64,000 nt of DNA, from positions 1 through 64,000 of IMG/VR virus record IMGVR_UViG_3300013005_000034; one strand, written 5' to 3'. A model generated the notes under the pieces. That model had not been told where the DNA came from. It saw nothing but the letters and a program-made list of their open reading frames with translations, and made no database searches. This DNA is from a virus. Each line of letters begins with the position of its first letter. Within the stretch, counting starts at the first letter, position 1. The translations under genes were made by a program, and so were the position numbers. Positions 6,894 through 14,985 of this stretch are shown one piece after another.

Positions 6894-6909
6894 TTAAAAA
6901 CCGAACAAA

Positions 6910-7344
6910 ATGCAAAATAACAAAACAGAATTTAAGATTAGGAATTTTTTTATAGATGAAAAAAATTATCTTCAAATTAAGAGTAATGATAAATTAATAT
7001 TCTTAACTCTATACTTAAATGGAGAAAAAAGAGGTAGGAATATAGGAACTGTTACTAAATCTACCCGAACAATATTTATGAAACGCAAAGTAGATAAACA
7101 TTTATTTAGGAAATTGAACGCTTGGGGGTTCAACGATTATGTTTTAAGAAATCAAAGTACATTCGATTTTGTGAGTTTAAGCGATGATAAAGGAAACCAT
7201 TGGAGTAAGATACCTGTAAGTATGATTTTAGAGGGAGCTACATACTTAAATTTTAAAAGTCAGGGATTTGAATTACAAAGATTTGTTTCTTTGGAAGATT
7301 TAGAGAAATATAAAGTAAAAAAAGAAGATAATACGAGATTTTAA
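6910..7344 (+). CDS. Hypothetical phage protein, 144 aa
   Basis: First gene after the conserved array end, so probably expressed from the promoter-like element there. Basic N-terminal part with beta strands (KLIFLTLYLNGEKRGRNIG), then KVDKHLFRKLNAWGFNDYVL. No catalytic motif. The local leader (aaaaaccgaacaaa) supports the start. Function unknown. Confidence 0.7.
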   Translation: MQNNKTEFKIRNFFIDEKNYLQIKSNDKLIFLTLYLNGEKRGRNIGTVTKSTRTIFMKRKVDKHLFRKLNAWGFNDYVLRNQSTFDFVSLSDDKGNHWSKIPVSMILEGATYLNFKSQGFELQRFVSLEDLEKYKVKKEDNTRF

Positions 7345-7345
7345 G

Positions 7346-7837
7346 ATGAATACTGGAAACTATATGATAGATGGGGATGATGGTAGCCATTGCTTTTCTC
7401 CCTATCACAATTCAAGTAAATGTGAACTTTGCAAAGAACTTGAAGAAGAATTGGAAAAAGAACAAGAATTAGACGAAGATTTGGAAAATGATAATAACGA
7501 TGTTTTTGAATCTGAACACAAATTGCCTTTTTTAGTTGCTGAATATCCATTGAATTTAGATACTAAACACAAATGGATATGCTTTAAAGTTGGAACTTGC
7601 GAAGGACTTTGGAGATGCACCTATACGAGTTATGAGATTTTAGCACTTAAAAACAAAGAAAAAGGTAACGGACACCTCAACGATGTTTTTCAATGGTTTG
7701 AAATGAGTAGCAAAAGAGATAATAAAACTCTAAAGGTAAAAGAAGTTTGGAACGAGCGATTTCAAAACCACTTGCAAAAAAGAGGATTTAAAAGATGTTC
7801 GGCTTTTGATTTTGAAAAAACTTTTAAAAATAATTAA
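7346..7837 (+). CDS. Hypothetical protein with acidic central segment, 163 aa
   Basis: The N-terminus contains a CELC motif and a His/Cys-rich region, followed by a very acidic Glu/Asp stretch (about 32-50), then a folded region with KWICFKVGTC and GLWRCTY. It starts one base after the preceding stop, suggesting translational coupling. No domain recognised. Confidence 0.7.
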   Translation: MNTGNYMIDGDDGSHCFSPYHNSSKCELCKELEEELEKEQELDEDLENDNNDVFESEHKLPFLVAEYPLNLDTKHKWICFKVGTCEGLWRCTYTSYEILALKNKEKGNGHLNDVFQWFEMSSKRDNKTLKVKEVWNERFQNHLQKRGFKRCSAFDFEKTFKNN

Positions 7838-8140
7838 ATGGGAATGTTTGATGATTTGGTAATTGACAAAGTTCACTTACCTGACGAGTTGAAAAATTAT
7901 GAAAATGGTTGGCAGACAAAATCGCTTGATTGCTATATGAATTTTATTAAAATTGATGAAAATGGTAGTTTGTTTGAAACTATATGTCATTATCACAATG
8001 AAAAAGAAAGTCCAAGAAGAAAATATCATATCGGAGAAGTAAGATTTTACCAAAATATAAATGATGTTTGGTATGTCTTTGTCGCCTTTTTTGATGATGG
8101 AAAGATGTTTAGATTAATACAAGTAGAGCCAAAAAAATAA
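7838..8140 (+). CDS. Conserved phage protein of the GMFDD type, 100 aa
   Basis: Begins MGMFDDLVIDKVHLP and continues QTKSLDCYMNFI, a pattern I recognise from many small phage proteins (GMFDD ... WQTKDLDC). Their biochemical role is not established. The ATG directly follows the previous TAA, so the two genes are probably coupled. Confidence 0.7.
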   Translation: MGMFDDLVIDKVHLPDELKNYENGWQTKSLDCYMNFIKIDENGSLFETICHYHNEKESPRRKYHIGEVRFYQNINDVWYVFVAFFDDGKMFRLIQVEPKK

Positions 8141-8144
8141 TTTT

Positions 8145-8966
8145 ATGGAAAAAATATTTAAAATTCAACATATAAACGATTTACTTATCGTTGAATTTAG
8201 AAAATTAGTAGCCGAAGATTGCGAATTAGTATCTGATTCGGGATGTTTAATATCTATGCAAGAAAAATACATTAGCAGGAAAATAGTTTATTCGGTTAAA
8301 AAAGAATTAATCCAAGAAATAAAAGATTTTATCTCTTTAATTAAAGAAAAGAAAAATCATTATTTAGAATTTATGGCATTTGATGGTAAATTATTTATAA
8401 AAATAGAGGACAAATACCTTCGTGATGATTTTATCAAATACATAGATTTAATTGCTAATGAAATAGTATTGGATAAATCTAAATATTTAGATTTTAGAGG
8501 ATGTAAAACTGAACAAGATAAAGATAAGAAAATAGAAAAATTAAAAAAACAGGTTGATTTCTATGAATCTGAAAAATTGAGTTTTCTTGATGCTCATTTG
8601 GATTATCTAAATATGGAAATTGAAAAGTTAATTAAATATATCAATAAAGAAACTGAAAATGAACTTGTCATTTATATTACGAGTGGAGAATGTATAGAAA
8701 ACATAAGCGATGAAAAACTACTGGATTTATCAAGAGAATCAAAAAAACTATCTATTGAACTTGCAGTATTATCTGAACGAAGAAATGTAATAAATGAGGA
8801 ACTATCTAAGTTAAAAAGGCAAATTGTTATGGATAGGCTAATTTCAAATGATTTTACCATAACTGATGAATACGGAAATAAATATACTTTGCCTGAATCA
8901 ACAACTGAAAGAGTAAAAGAAAAATTGAACACGAGCTTTATTCCTAAAAAACATATTAAGATATAA
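8145..8966 (+). CDS. Coiled-coil protein, 273 aa
   Basis: Residues 1-115 form an alpha/beta region (LIVEFRKLVAED, FISLIKEKKNHYLEFMAFDGKLF). Residues 120-240 are heptad-rich with many Lys, Glu and Leu, indicating a coiled coil. The C-terminus has DEYGNKYTLPEST. No enzyme motif. It ends just before the promoter at 9025. Confidence 0.72.
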   Translation: MEKIFKIQHINDLLIVEFRKLVAEDCELVSDSGCLISMQEKYISRKIVYSVKKELIQEIKDFISLIKEKKNHYLEFMAFDGKLFIKIEDKYLRDDFIKYIDLIANEIVLDKSKYLDFRGCKTEQDKDKKIEKLKKQVDFYESEKLSFLDAHLDYLNMEIEKLIKYINKETENELVIYITSGECIENISDEKLLDLSRESKKLSIELAVLSERRNVINEELSKLKRQIVMDRLISNDFTITDEYGNKYTLPESTTERVKEKLNTSFIPKKHIKI

Positions 8967-9024
8967 TTTTAAAACTGATTATCAATACTATATAATAAAA
9001 AATTAAAATTTAACATTTACAATA

Positions 9025-9054
9025 TTGACAATTAAAGTAAATTGACTATATTTG
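9025..9054 (+). promoter_or_regulatory. Bacteroidota-type promoter
   Basis: TTG at 9025-9027 (in TTGACA) and TATATTTG at 9047-9054, separated by 19 bases, match the TTG / TAnnTTTG pattern of the Bacteroidota primary sigma factor. It lies 41 bases upstream of the ATG at 9095 and likely drives the following run of genes. Confidence 0.65.
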
Positions 9055-9094
9055 TAAAAGTTTTAAATACCATTAAAAAATTCTACGGTCAAAA

Positions 9095-9592
9095 ATGAAT
9101 TTATTTATTTTATCAAACAGCAAAGAGGAATCGGCAATATTCCATACAGACAAACATATTGTTAAAATGCCGACTGAACTAAGTCAAATGTTATCGTTTG
9201 CTTATCATCATTCTAATTTATGGAAACATAATAATCCTGAATTTATTATGCAGTTTTCCAAAACACACGATTTGCACCCTTGCTCAAAATGGATGCGTGA
9301 AAGTTTATCTAACTGGATTTATAGTTGTGAGTTTGGATTAGAGCTATATAAAGAGTATCAGTTTAGATTCAATAAACCCGACAAACATCAAAGAGCAAAA
9401 AAAATATTTGAATTTTCACTAAACAACCCTCCTAATATTAAAGATATTGGCTTAACCCCTTTCGTTTGCGCTATGCCCGATGAAGTTAAGATTAGCGATT
9501 GTGCGGTATCTAATTACAGAAATTACTATAATAAATCGAAAACCCATTTGTTTAAGTGGACAGCAAGAAATAAACCTTATTGGATATATTAA
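9095..9592 (+). CDS. Conserved phage protein (DKHxVKMP / HPCxxW family), 165 aa
   Basis: Carries the landmarks of a family common in phages: DKHIVKMPTELSQMLS near residues 20-35, HPCSKWMRESLSNW near 67-80, LTPFVCAMPDE, and a closing YRNYYNKSK with WTARNKPYW. The conserved His, Lys, Cys and Trp residues suggest an enzyme or nucleic-acid-binding protein. I know of no certain function. First gene behind the promoter at 9025. Confidence 0.75.
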   Translation: MNLFILSNSKEESAIFHTDKHIVKMPTELSQMLSFAYHHSNLWKHNNPEFIMQFSKTHDLHPCSKWMRESLSNWIYSCEFGLELYKEYQFRFNKPDKHQRAKKIFEFSLNNPPNIKDIGLTPFVCAMPDEVKISDCAVSNYRNYYNKSKTHLFKWTARNKPYWIY

Positions 9593-9602
9593 AAATAACA
9601 CT

Positions 9603-9908
9603 ATGAGAAAAACCTACAAAAAAATCAAACTTCAATTAGATACTGGGAAGATATTTGTTGAGGATGTAACCGAAAGTAACTTTCATCCCTCGCAAGTAAA
9701 TGAAATAATAAATGAAATAAATGATAAACACGATTATTCATTTACAATAGCAGAATCAAAATCAGTAAAAAAACAAACTATATCTTTAATCAAATACCAT
9801 TTGAGAAAAGTTGAAAAAGAGTTAAGTTATTTTAGAAGGCATCAGGAGTGTTACCAAAAGGCACTTGATAGAGTTTCAACAACAGATTTAATCAATGAAA
9901 ATGAATAA
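9603..9908 (+). CDS. Hypothetical protein, 101 aa
   Basis: Start at 9603 chosen because earlier in-frame codons overlap the preceding gene. Basic start (KTYKKIKLQL), then a helical C-terminal half (VKKQTISLIKYHLRKVEKELSYF). No recognised domain. Overlaps the next gene by 14 bases. Confidence 0.65.
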   Translation: MRKTYKKIKLQLDTGKIFVEDVTESNFHPSQVNEIINEINDKHDYSFTIAESKSVKKQTISLIKYHLRKVEKELSYFRRHQECYQKALDRVSTTDLINENE

Positions 9909-10098
9909 TAAAAGACCTTACAGATTAAAAGGCAATAAGTATCAGTTAGTTAATTTAAAGAAATTAACAGGGGAAGAAGTTTATTTGAGCAGAAACCAAG
10001 TTTTTGAAATAAACAACTTATTATTTGCCATAAAAGAAATTAACATAGAAATTAAAAACATAATCAAAGATGGCAAAAAAGGTACAAATAAAAGATGA
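9895..10098 (+). CDS. Hypothetical protein, 67 aa
   Basis: Start may be 9895 or 9901 (ATGAAAATG). Very basic small protein (RPYRLKGNKYQLVNLKK ...). Overlaps both neighbours, which suggests translational coupling in one operon. No known domain. Confidence 0.6.
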   Translation: MKMNNKRPYRLKGNKYQLVNLKKLTGEEVYLSRNQVFEINNLLFAIKEINIEIKNIIKDGKKGTNKR

Positions 10099-10303
10099 TT
10101 TAATCACAAATGAAGAATACAAAACTTTGAATATTATCTTAAATAAGATTCGTGTTCAGTTAAATTCCAAGATAAGCATTAGAGATACATTAGATGGCTT
10201 TATTATTATTCAAACTTACAATGATTCAGGAATAATTAGAAGTGAGGTGAAAACAAATAGCATAAAAACTGGTGTTAATTTTCTATATAACAAAATTTAT
10301 TAA
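10070..10303 (+). CDS. Hypothetical protein, 77 aa
   Basis: Alpha/beta small protein: N-terminal helix EEYKTLNIILNKIRVQL, then DGFIIIQTYNDSG. Overlaps the previous gene by 29 bases. Function unknown. Confidence 0.6.
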   Translation: MAKKVQIKDDLITNEEYKTLNIILNKIRVQLNSKISIRDTLDGFIIIQTYNDSGIIRSEVKTNSIKTGVNFLYNKIY

Positions 10304-10332
10304 ATGAAATGTAATTTAAAATTATAATAAAA

Positions 10333-10497
10333 ATGATAAAAGTAGGAAGTGATTTTAGCGGAGTTGGTGCTTTTAATCAAGCACTTATGAGATTAGGTAT
10401 TGATTATGAAGAAGTATTTGCTTGTGAAAGTAAAAGAAAAGAAAAATTAATAATTAAATATGGAAAACTTAAAAAAAGAAATAGCCAAAAATATTAG
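10333..10497 (+). pseudogene. N-terminal remnant of a C5-cytosine DNA methyltransferase
   Basis: The first 32 codons read IKVGSDFSGVGAFNQALMRL and end at VFACE, matching motif I (FSGxGxF, SAM binding) and the following ACE segment of Dcm-type enzymes. The frame then runs into Lys-rich codons and stops after 54 residues. The PCQ and ENV catalytic motifs are absent, and the downstream DNA encodes an XRE regulator in another frame. A truncated remnant, too short to be active. Confidence 0.7.
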
Positions 10498-10669
10498 GGC
10501 TAAAAGAAAAGAACTAAAATTAAAGCAACATCAAGTTGCCAAAGAATTAAATATTATACGAAATGCAGTAAGCAGATTGGAAAGTGGCAATCATTTAATT
10601 TCTATTGATGTGCTATATAAACTATGCAAGATATTTAATTGCGAATCCAAAGAAATACTTAAATTCTAA
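10460..10669 (+). CDS. XRE-type helix-turn-helix regulator, 69 aa
   Basis: The whole protein is an HTH_3 domain: IAKNIRAKRKELKLKQHQVA, then LNIIRNAVSRLESGNHL with the expected AVSRLESG recognition helix. Such short XRE proteins bind operator DNA and often act as phage or toxin-antitoxin regulators. Its start lies within the methyltransferase remnant, so the two may once have formed a restriction-modification controller arrangement; this is inference. Confidence 0.85.
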   Translation: MENLKKEIAKNIRAKRKELKLKQHQVAKELNIIRNAVSRLESGNHLISIDVLYKLCKIFNCESKEILKF

Positions 10670-10673
10670 AAAC

Positions 10674-10850
10674 ATGAAACAAGAAAAAGAACAACAACAA
10701 GAACAACAATCAGCATTAGATTATTTTTGGAAACAAATAAGTAATAAATACTTAGATAGCTATCAAAAAGAATTATTTACTAAATTTTATGAAAAGGCTA
10801 AGTTAATTGAAATAGAACAGCAAAAAAAAACACAATTAAAAATTAAATAA
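10674..10850 (+). CDS. Hypothetical Gln-rich protein, 58 aa
   Basis: Start at 10674 after aattctaaaaac; an upstream in-frame ATG inside the XRE gene is rejected. Opens with a Gln/Glu tract (KQEKEQQQEQQSALDYFW) followed by a helical region. No domain recognised. Confidence 0.6.
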   Translation: MKQEKEQQQEQQSALDYFWKQISNKYLDSYQKELFTKFYEKAKLIEIEQQKKTQLKIK

Positions 10851-11141
10851 ATGGAAGTAGGTCAAACATATTTAGGAAAAGAGATAAAAGAAAAGCACGA
10901 ATTTAACGTGGAGGGTACTTTTGAAAGTTTTTACGCAGCTCGTACTTGGGCAGTAAATAGGGGTTATGAAATAGGCTCTATGGATGGTCGTAATCCAATA
11001 GCAATGATGAAAGGTTATGACTATGTTGCTAAATGGCATAACTTAAACAGGAAAGAACAACAATCTGTTCATGGAGTAATGATTTCAGATTATTTTAGAG
11101 AAAAGCCAGTAACAATATTAATTTTTGAAAATTCAAATTAA
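10851..11141 (+). CDS. Hypothetical protein, 96 aa
   Basis: Starts directly after the preceding stop. Features include FESFYAARTWAVNRGYEIGSM and YDYVAKWHNLN; compact alpha/beta composition, no metal or catalytic motif. Function unknown. Confidence 0.65.
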   Translation: MEVGQTYLGKEIKEKHEFNVEGTFESFYAARTWAVNRGYEIGSMDGRNPIAMMKGYDYVAKWHNLNRKEQQSVHGVMISDYFREKPVTILIFENSN

Positions 11142-11145
11142 TATT

Positions 11146-11295
11146 ATGAAAAAAACAACACTAATAGCAATCGCACTTTTATTGTTAATAATAATGATAA
11201 CAAATGCAATTTTTAATAAAGACAAAAGTTCAGGATATATTATCGGGATTTGTGCAGGTCTATGTTTTGGTAGAATTTTAGCTGAAATAATATAA
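11146..11295 (+). CDS. Small membrane protein, 49 aa
   Basis: ATG at 11146, stop at 11293-11295. Two hydrophobic segments (residues 4-22 and 31-48) joined by FNKDKSSG. Likely an inner-membrane miniprotein. Function unknown. Confidence 0.55.
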   Translation: MKKTTLIAIALLLLIIMITNAIFNKDKSSGYIIGICAGLCFGRILAEII

Positions 11296-11320
11296 TGGAA
11301 ACAAAATTTAATTAAAAAGA

Positions 11321-11503
11321 ATGAAAGACCAAAAATTTTTAATAGTAGAAAGCGCAAAAGAAGTGAATGATTATTTAGAAAAAGGATGGGAAGTAGTTTC
11401 GGTTACGCCTCAATCAGTTTCAGTTTCAGTAACTTCTTCTTCTTACGTTTACAAAGAATTAGTAGGGAAGTTTGCAGTAGTAATTCAAAAGATAAAACAA
11501 TAA
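11321..11503 (+). CDS. Small DUF1737/DUF4177-like protein, 60 aa
   Basis: KFLIVESAKEVNDYLEKGWE resembles the opening of small domains found in many phage and bacterial proteins, in which a strand is followed by a helix and a GWxxV turn. The Ser/Val-rich middle (VSVSVTSSS) is unusual. Its stop overlaps the ATG of the next gene (TAATG at 11501). Confidence 0.6.
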   Translation: MKDQKFLIVESAKEVNDYLEKGWEVVSVTPQSVSVSVTSSSYVYKELVGKFAVVIQKIKQ

Positions 11504-12081
11504 TGGAAAATATTATAAACACAGGATATTATATGCTAATAGTAGATGATTCAGAGATTAAAAAGGAAACCTATTGTTATGATTCTATAAACAATATTCT
11601 TGTTTTCTACAAAGGTAGCATGAAGAATATTGGATTTCAAAAAGTGATTAGTCATTTACCACTCAATAACTCACCAATACTTGAAAATGTACCTCTTTTA
11701 CCACCACTTGAAGATGATAATATACATTTTGGAGATTTAAGAAATGTAGATGTAGATTCTTTTATGAGTGGCTACAACAAAGCCGAAGAGAAGTATAATT
11801 TAACTTTAGATAAGTTGCTTGACTTATACATTGAAGAAAGCGGTTATGGTATGGATATGTGGAGTAAAGAAGAAAATGCAACAATGAATATTGTAACTAA
11901 AATCATCCAATCCCTCCAACAACCAAAGATGCCTGTTGGGTTTAAGTGTGAAATAGAAGCAATGAACATAGATGAAATTAGAGAACAAGGAAAAGGTTTT
12001 TTAAATACTAATACAAAGAAATTAAAAACAATAACCAACTCACAAGGTCTTACTCAATTAGTAGGGGAATACATTTATTAA
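11503..12081 (+). CDS. Paralogous accessory protein A2 (INTxxYLLVV family), 192 aa
   Basis: True start taken at 11503 (MENIINTGYYMLIVDDSEIK), matching the paralogs at 1112 and 26861. Shared anchors: HLPLNNSPIL, LLPPLE, IQSLQQPKMPVGFKCEIE and the ending GEYIY. The middle differs, here with YNLTLDKLLDLYIEESGYG in place of the YTERQLD module. Function unknown; see A1 for family notes. It sits directly upstream of the RNA-repair genes. Confidence 0.8.
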   Translation: MENIINTGYYMLIVDDSEIKKETYCYDSINNILVFYKGSMKNIGFQKVISHLPLNNSPILENVPLLPPLEDDNIHFGDLRNVDVDSFMSGYNKAEEKYNLTLDKLLDLYIEESGYGMDMWSKEENATMNIVTKIIQSLQQPKMPVGFKCEIEAMNIDEIREQGKGFLNTNTKKLKTITNSQGLTQLVGEYIY

Positions 12082-12100
12082 CTAAAATCAAATAAAAAAA

Positions 12101-13129
12101 ATGAGAACATTAGCATCAATTCAAACAATAAAAGACATACAGCCAATAGAAAATGCCGATAGTATTGAGGTAGCAAGTATATTGGGTTGGAAAGTAGTAG
12201 TGTTGAAAAATCAATTCAAAGTTGGCGATAAGGTTGTTTATTGCGAAATAGATAGTTTATTGCCAGATATTGAAATATTTTCGTTCCTAAAACCAAGAGG
12301 TATGAGAATAAAAACTATTAGATTAAAAGGTCAAATAAGTCAGGGGATTTGCTTTCCGCTATCCACCGTTGAGTATTTTGGCTTACTTCCCGAAGATATG
12401 ATTGAAGGGCAAAATGTAACCGAAGCAATAGGTGTCGTTAAACACGAACCACCTATCCCAGCTTGTTTAAGTGGAGTTATGAAAGGAAAGTTCCCTTCGT
12501 TCATTCCTAAAACAGATGAAACAAGAGTGCAAGTATTACAAAAACTATTAGATAAATACGAGGGAACTAATTGCTACATTACCGAAAAAATTGATGGTAG
12601 TTCCGTTACCTATTACTTAAAAGATGGGGAATTTGGTGTTTGTAGTCGAAATATGGAATTGTTGGAATCCGAAGAAAATACATTTTGGAAAATGGCAAGA
12701 CAACTTAACATTGAAAACAAATTAAGGTCTTATGGAAAAAACATTGCTATACAGGGTGAATCGTTTGGCGAAAAAATACAAGACAACAAACTAAAAATAA
12801 AAGGGCATAGGGTATTATTTTTCAATGCTTTTGATATTGACAGGTTTGAGTATTTTAATTTTGAACAGTTTGCCTTACTAATGGCAAATTTAGGATTGGA
12901 TAATGTTCCTATTTTAGATTTCAACTATAAACTATCTAACAGTATTGATAGAATTATTGAAATGTCAAAAATAAAAAGCACCTTAAATAAAGATGTTTGG
13001 GCGGAGGGAATAGTAATTAGACCTCACAAAGAACGTATTGATTTGATGCTTTCAAATGAAAATTTCAACAATGGTCGTGTAAGTTTTAAAGCAATAAACC
13101 CTGAATTTTTAATTAAGTATGGAGAATAA
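12101..13129 (+). CDS. RNA ligase, DRB0094 (Rnl5) type
   Basis: These ATP-dependent ligases reseal nicked RNA through a lysine-AMP intermediate. Residues 1-55 match the N-terminal OB-like domain (TIKDIQPIENADSIEVASIL, GWKVVV, VGDKVVYCEID). The nucleotidyltransferase motif I is TEKIDGSSVTYY with K163. A motif III/IIIa region follows, then EGIVIRP (motif IV) and SFKAINPEF (motif V) near the C-terminus. 342 residues is normal for the family. It overlaps the next gene, a HAD-type RNA-repair phosphatase, by 11 bases, implying a joint role in repairing RNA cut by host defences. Confidence 0.9.
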   Translation: MRTLASIQTIKDIQPIENADSIEVASILGWKVVVLKNQFKVGDKVVYCEIDSLLPDIEIFSFLKPRGMRIKTIRLKGQISQGICFPLSTVEYFGLLPEDMIEGQNVTEAIGVVKHEPPIPACLSGVMKGKFPSFIPKTDETRVQVLQKLLDKYEGTNCYITEKIDGSSVTYYLKDGEFGVCSRNMELLESEENTFWKMARQLNIENKLRSYGKNIAIQGESFGEKIQDNKLKIKGHRVLFFNAFDIDRFEYFNFEQFALLMANLGLDNVPILDFNYKLSNSIDRIIEMSKIKSTLNKDVWAEGIVIRPHKERIDLMLSNENFNNGRVSFKAINPEFLIKYGE

Positions 13130-13619
13130 AAAAGTATTATTTCTTGACCACGATGGAGTAATTTGTTTGGCTACGGAGTGGGGTAGTCGTTTTAAAAACA
13201 AAGAGGGTTTTGATTCTTTATTTGATAGATTCAATCAAAAGGCAATAAATGTTTTGAATGAAATAATTGATGAAACCGATTGCGAGATAGTTATTAGTTC
13301 TGATTGGAGATTTCATTGCTCATTATCAGAAATGCAACAACTATATAAAATAAGAGGAATAGCAAAACCCCCTATGGCATATACTCGTTCTGATTTAGAT
13401 TGGAAACTATTTTTAGATGTTAATCCCAATAATGAATTAGAAAAAACAAGAGTTATGGAGATATTAAGTTATGTAAAGGAATATAATTTAGTTAATTGGG
13501 TAGCAGTAGATGATATGGATTTAAGTTTATTAGGGAATTTCGTTCATACTCCAAAATCTATGGAGGGAATTAAGCAGTCAGGTGTAAAAGAAAAAATAAT
13601 TAAATTTTTAAACAAATGA
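13119..13619 (+). CDS. HAD-family phosphatase of RNA-repair type
   Basis: The N-terminus VLFLDHDGVICL gives the HAD motif I (D10xD12). IVISSDWRF is motif II and VAVDDMDL the acidic motif near the C-terminus. The layout fits the HAD domain found in bacterial RNA-repair proteins, which remove terminal phosphates so that a ligase can act. The 11-base overlap with the ligase supports a shared pathway. 166 residues, a stand-alone domain without a kinase. Confidence 0.8.
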   Translation: MENKKVLFLDHDGVICLATEWGSRFKNKEGFDSLFDRFNQKAINVLNEIIDETDCEIVISSDWRFHCSLSEMQQLYKIRGIAKPPMAYTRSDLDWKLFLDVNPNNELEKTRVMEILSYVKEYNLVNWVAVDDMDLSLLGNFVHTPKSMEGIKQSGVKEKIIKFLNK

Positions 13620-13792
13620 GATATAGAATAATGACAATTATATTGTTTTTCCCTTGCTGTTTGCTTGATTTTTTATTCTTATTAATCATTTATTTGCCTC
13701 TTTGGATAGTATGTGGAACTAAATTAACATCAAGGCAACCACTATTAGAATGGATATTTGAACAATCAAATAATAAACACAATGAAAACTAA
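13616..13792 (+). CDS. Small membrane protein, 58 aa
   Basis: ATGA overlap with the HAD stop (13616-13619). Residues 6-33 are strongly hydrophobic with CC and end at LPLWIVCG, one long or two short spans. The C-terminal tail is polar. Overlaps the next start. Unknown function; its coupling to the RNA-repair genes is worth noting. Confidence 0.55.
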   Translation: MRYRIMTIILFFPCCLLDFLFLLIIYLPLWIVCGTKLTSRQPLLEWIFEQSNNKHNEN

Positions 13793-14054
13793 AGAAGAAA
13801 TAGAACAGTTGGCAGAAAAAGAATATAGAGAATATCCTAACAACCCTTTAGATGAACCAGCATGGCATTATAACAAGGATATACATTGCCATAAAAAAAG
13901 AAAAGCATTTATCAATGGCTACACTCAATGCCAAGAAAATATTAGTGAAATTTTAAAAAAAGCTATTGAATTTGGTTATCAATTAAGGAACAATAATAAA
14001 CCTATAAATAGTGGAATTGATTGGGTAAATGAATTTAAAAAAACAAAAAAATAA
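13782..14054 (+). CDS. Small phage protein (KTKEEIEQLAEKEY family), 90 aa
   Basis: Start at 13782 after aaataataaacaca. Opens KTKEEIEQLAEKEYREYP and continues RKAFINGYTQCQEN, a pattern I associate with Bacteroidota phage accessory proteins. Mostly helical. Related by its opening to the gene at 14261 (KTKEEFIANYL). Function unknown. Confidence 0.68.
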   Translation: MKTKEEIEQLAEKEYREYPNNPLDEPAWHYNKDIHCHKKRKAFINGYTQCQENISEILKKAIEFGYQLRNNNKPINSGIDWVNEFKKTKK

Positions 14055-14061
14055 TTTTATC

Positions 14062-14259
14062 ATGAATTGGGAAGCATTTAAAAAAATGACCTTTAAACAA
14101 AAGTTATTCACGATTTTTGTTGTTTGTCCAATATTTTTCATTTTTATTATCCCTTTGAGCAAAGCGGTTGCTAATAAAATCTATGAAAAAAAGAAATATA
14201 AAAAAGTAATCAAAAAAGGTTTGCTTTGGGATACTGAATACTTAATAGAAAAAGACTAA
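14062..14259 (+). CDS. Small membrane protein, 65 aa
   Basis: Start at 14062 (after taattttatc). One clear span at residues 15-36 (LFTIFVVCPIFFIFIIPLS), flanked by basic residues, with a Lys-rich cytoplasmic tail. No family recognised. Confidence 0.6.
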   Translation: MNWEAFKKMTFKQKLFTIFVVCPIFFIFIIPLSKAVANKIYEKKKYKKVIKKGLLWDTEYLIEKD

Positions 14260-14260
14260 T

Positions 14261-14515
14261 ATGAAAACTAAAGAAGAATTTATAGCAAACTACTTAGATA
14301 AAAGTAAAAGGTTGAAAAACCACAACTTACCTTATGGATTACAGTATCTCATCTTAGTAGCACAGGTAGAAGAAGATGCCGAAAAGAAGTATAAATCTTA
14401 CCTTAAAAAACAACAAAATAATGATATTATTTGTCCTAAATGCGGAGGAGATAGTTGGAAGTTTAATGCTGTAAAAACAACTATTAAATATTGTAAATGT
14501 GGACATGATTTTTAA
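14261..14515 (+). CDS. Zinc-ribbon protein, 84 aa
   Basis: Helical N-terminal half, then a C-terminal ribbon with CPKC at about 58-61 and CKC at about 78-80, a typical four-Cys zinc site with one tightened knuckle. Possibly nucleic-acid or protein binding. Same opening (MKTKEE) as the protein at 13782. Confidence 0.7.
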   Translation: MKTKEEFIANYLDKSKRLKNHNLPYGLQYLILVAQVEEDAEKKYKSYLKKQQNNDIICPKCGGDSWKFNAVKTTIKYCKCGHDF

Positions 14516-14538
14516 CTCACTAAACAAAAAAGATTAAT

Positions 14539-14769
14539 ATGACTAATGGAGAATATCAACATTTAACAAATGGTTTATTTACTAAACTTAATAGAATAAG
14601 CAAAGTATCTAAATATGCAAAGCAAGAAATTCACGATATTTTAAACGAAGAATTAAGTGAGCAAGATATTGAAATGGCTCATTCTCGTTTTATTTCTATG
14701 ATTGAACAAATTGATATATTATCAAGTGAAATTAAAGAGAATTATAAACTATTAAACAAACAAGACTAA
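14539..14769 (+). CDS. Hypothetical helical protein, 76 aa
   Basis: All-helical composition (YQHLTNGLFTKLNRISKV ... SRFISMIEQIDILSSEIKEN), probably a small coiled-coil protein. Ends KQD, the ending shared by several neighbours because the repeated linker extends into the 3' end of each gene (see finding on linkers). Confidence 0.65.
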   Translation: MTNGEYQHLTNGLFTKLNRISKVSKYAKQEIHDILNEELSEQDIEMAHSRFISMIEQIDILSSEIKENYKLLNKQD

Positions 14770-14770
14770 T

Positions 14771-14962
14771 ATGAAAAAAACAACATCTATAAAGAAAATA
14801 TTATGCTTTTTAGGAATACACAAATTAGTATATTATCAAAAAGGACTACATACATCTATAATAGGTTGTACAAGATGCAACAAAACATATTTAGTAGGAG
14901 ATGTAGAAATATATAATTGTGATTTTGAATTAAAACTAACAAGTAAAAACAAACAAGATTAA
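14771..14962 (+). CDS. Small DUF1660-like protein, 63 aa
   Basis: KKILCFLGIHKLVYY and GCTRCNKTYL give a Cys-His ... CxxC pattern like the short phage proteins of the DUF1660 type, which probably bind zinc. Ends KNKQD next to the linker repeat. No signal peptide. Confidence 0.6.
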   Translation: MKKTTSIKKILCFLGIHKLVYYQKGLHTSIIGCTRCNKTYLVGDVEIYNCDFELKLTSKNKQD

Positions 14963-14985
14963 TAACAACTAAAAACAAATAACAA

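Noticed and set aside
10605-10850. Extended start for the Gln-rich protein at 10674
   Set aside because: The longer frame lies mostly within the XRE regulator gene and lacks a leader; the ATG at 10674 follows the usual A-rich stretch.
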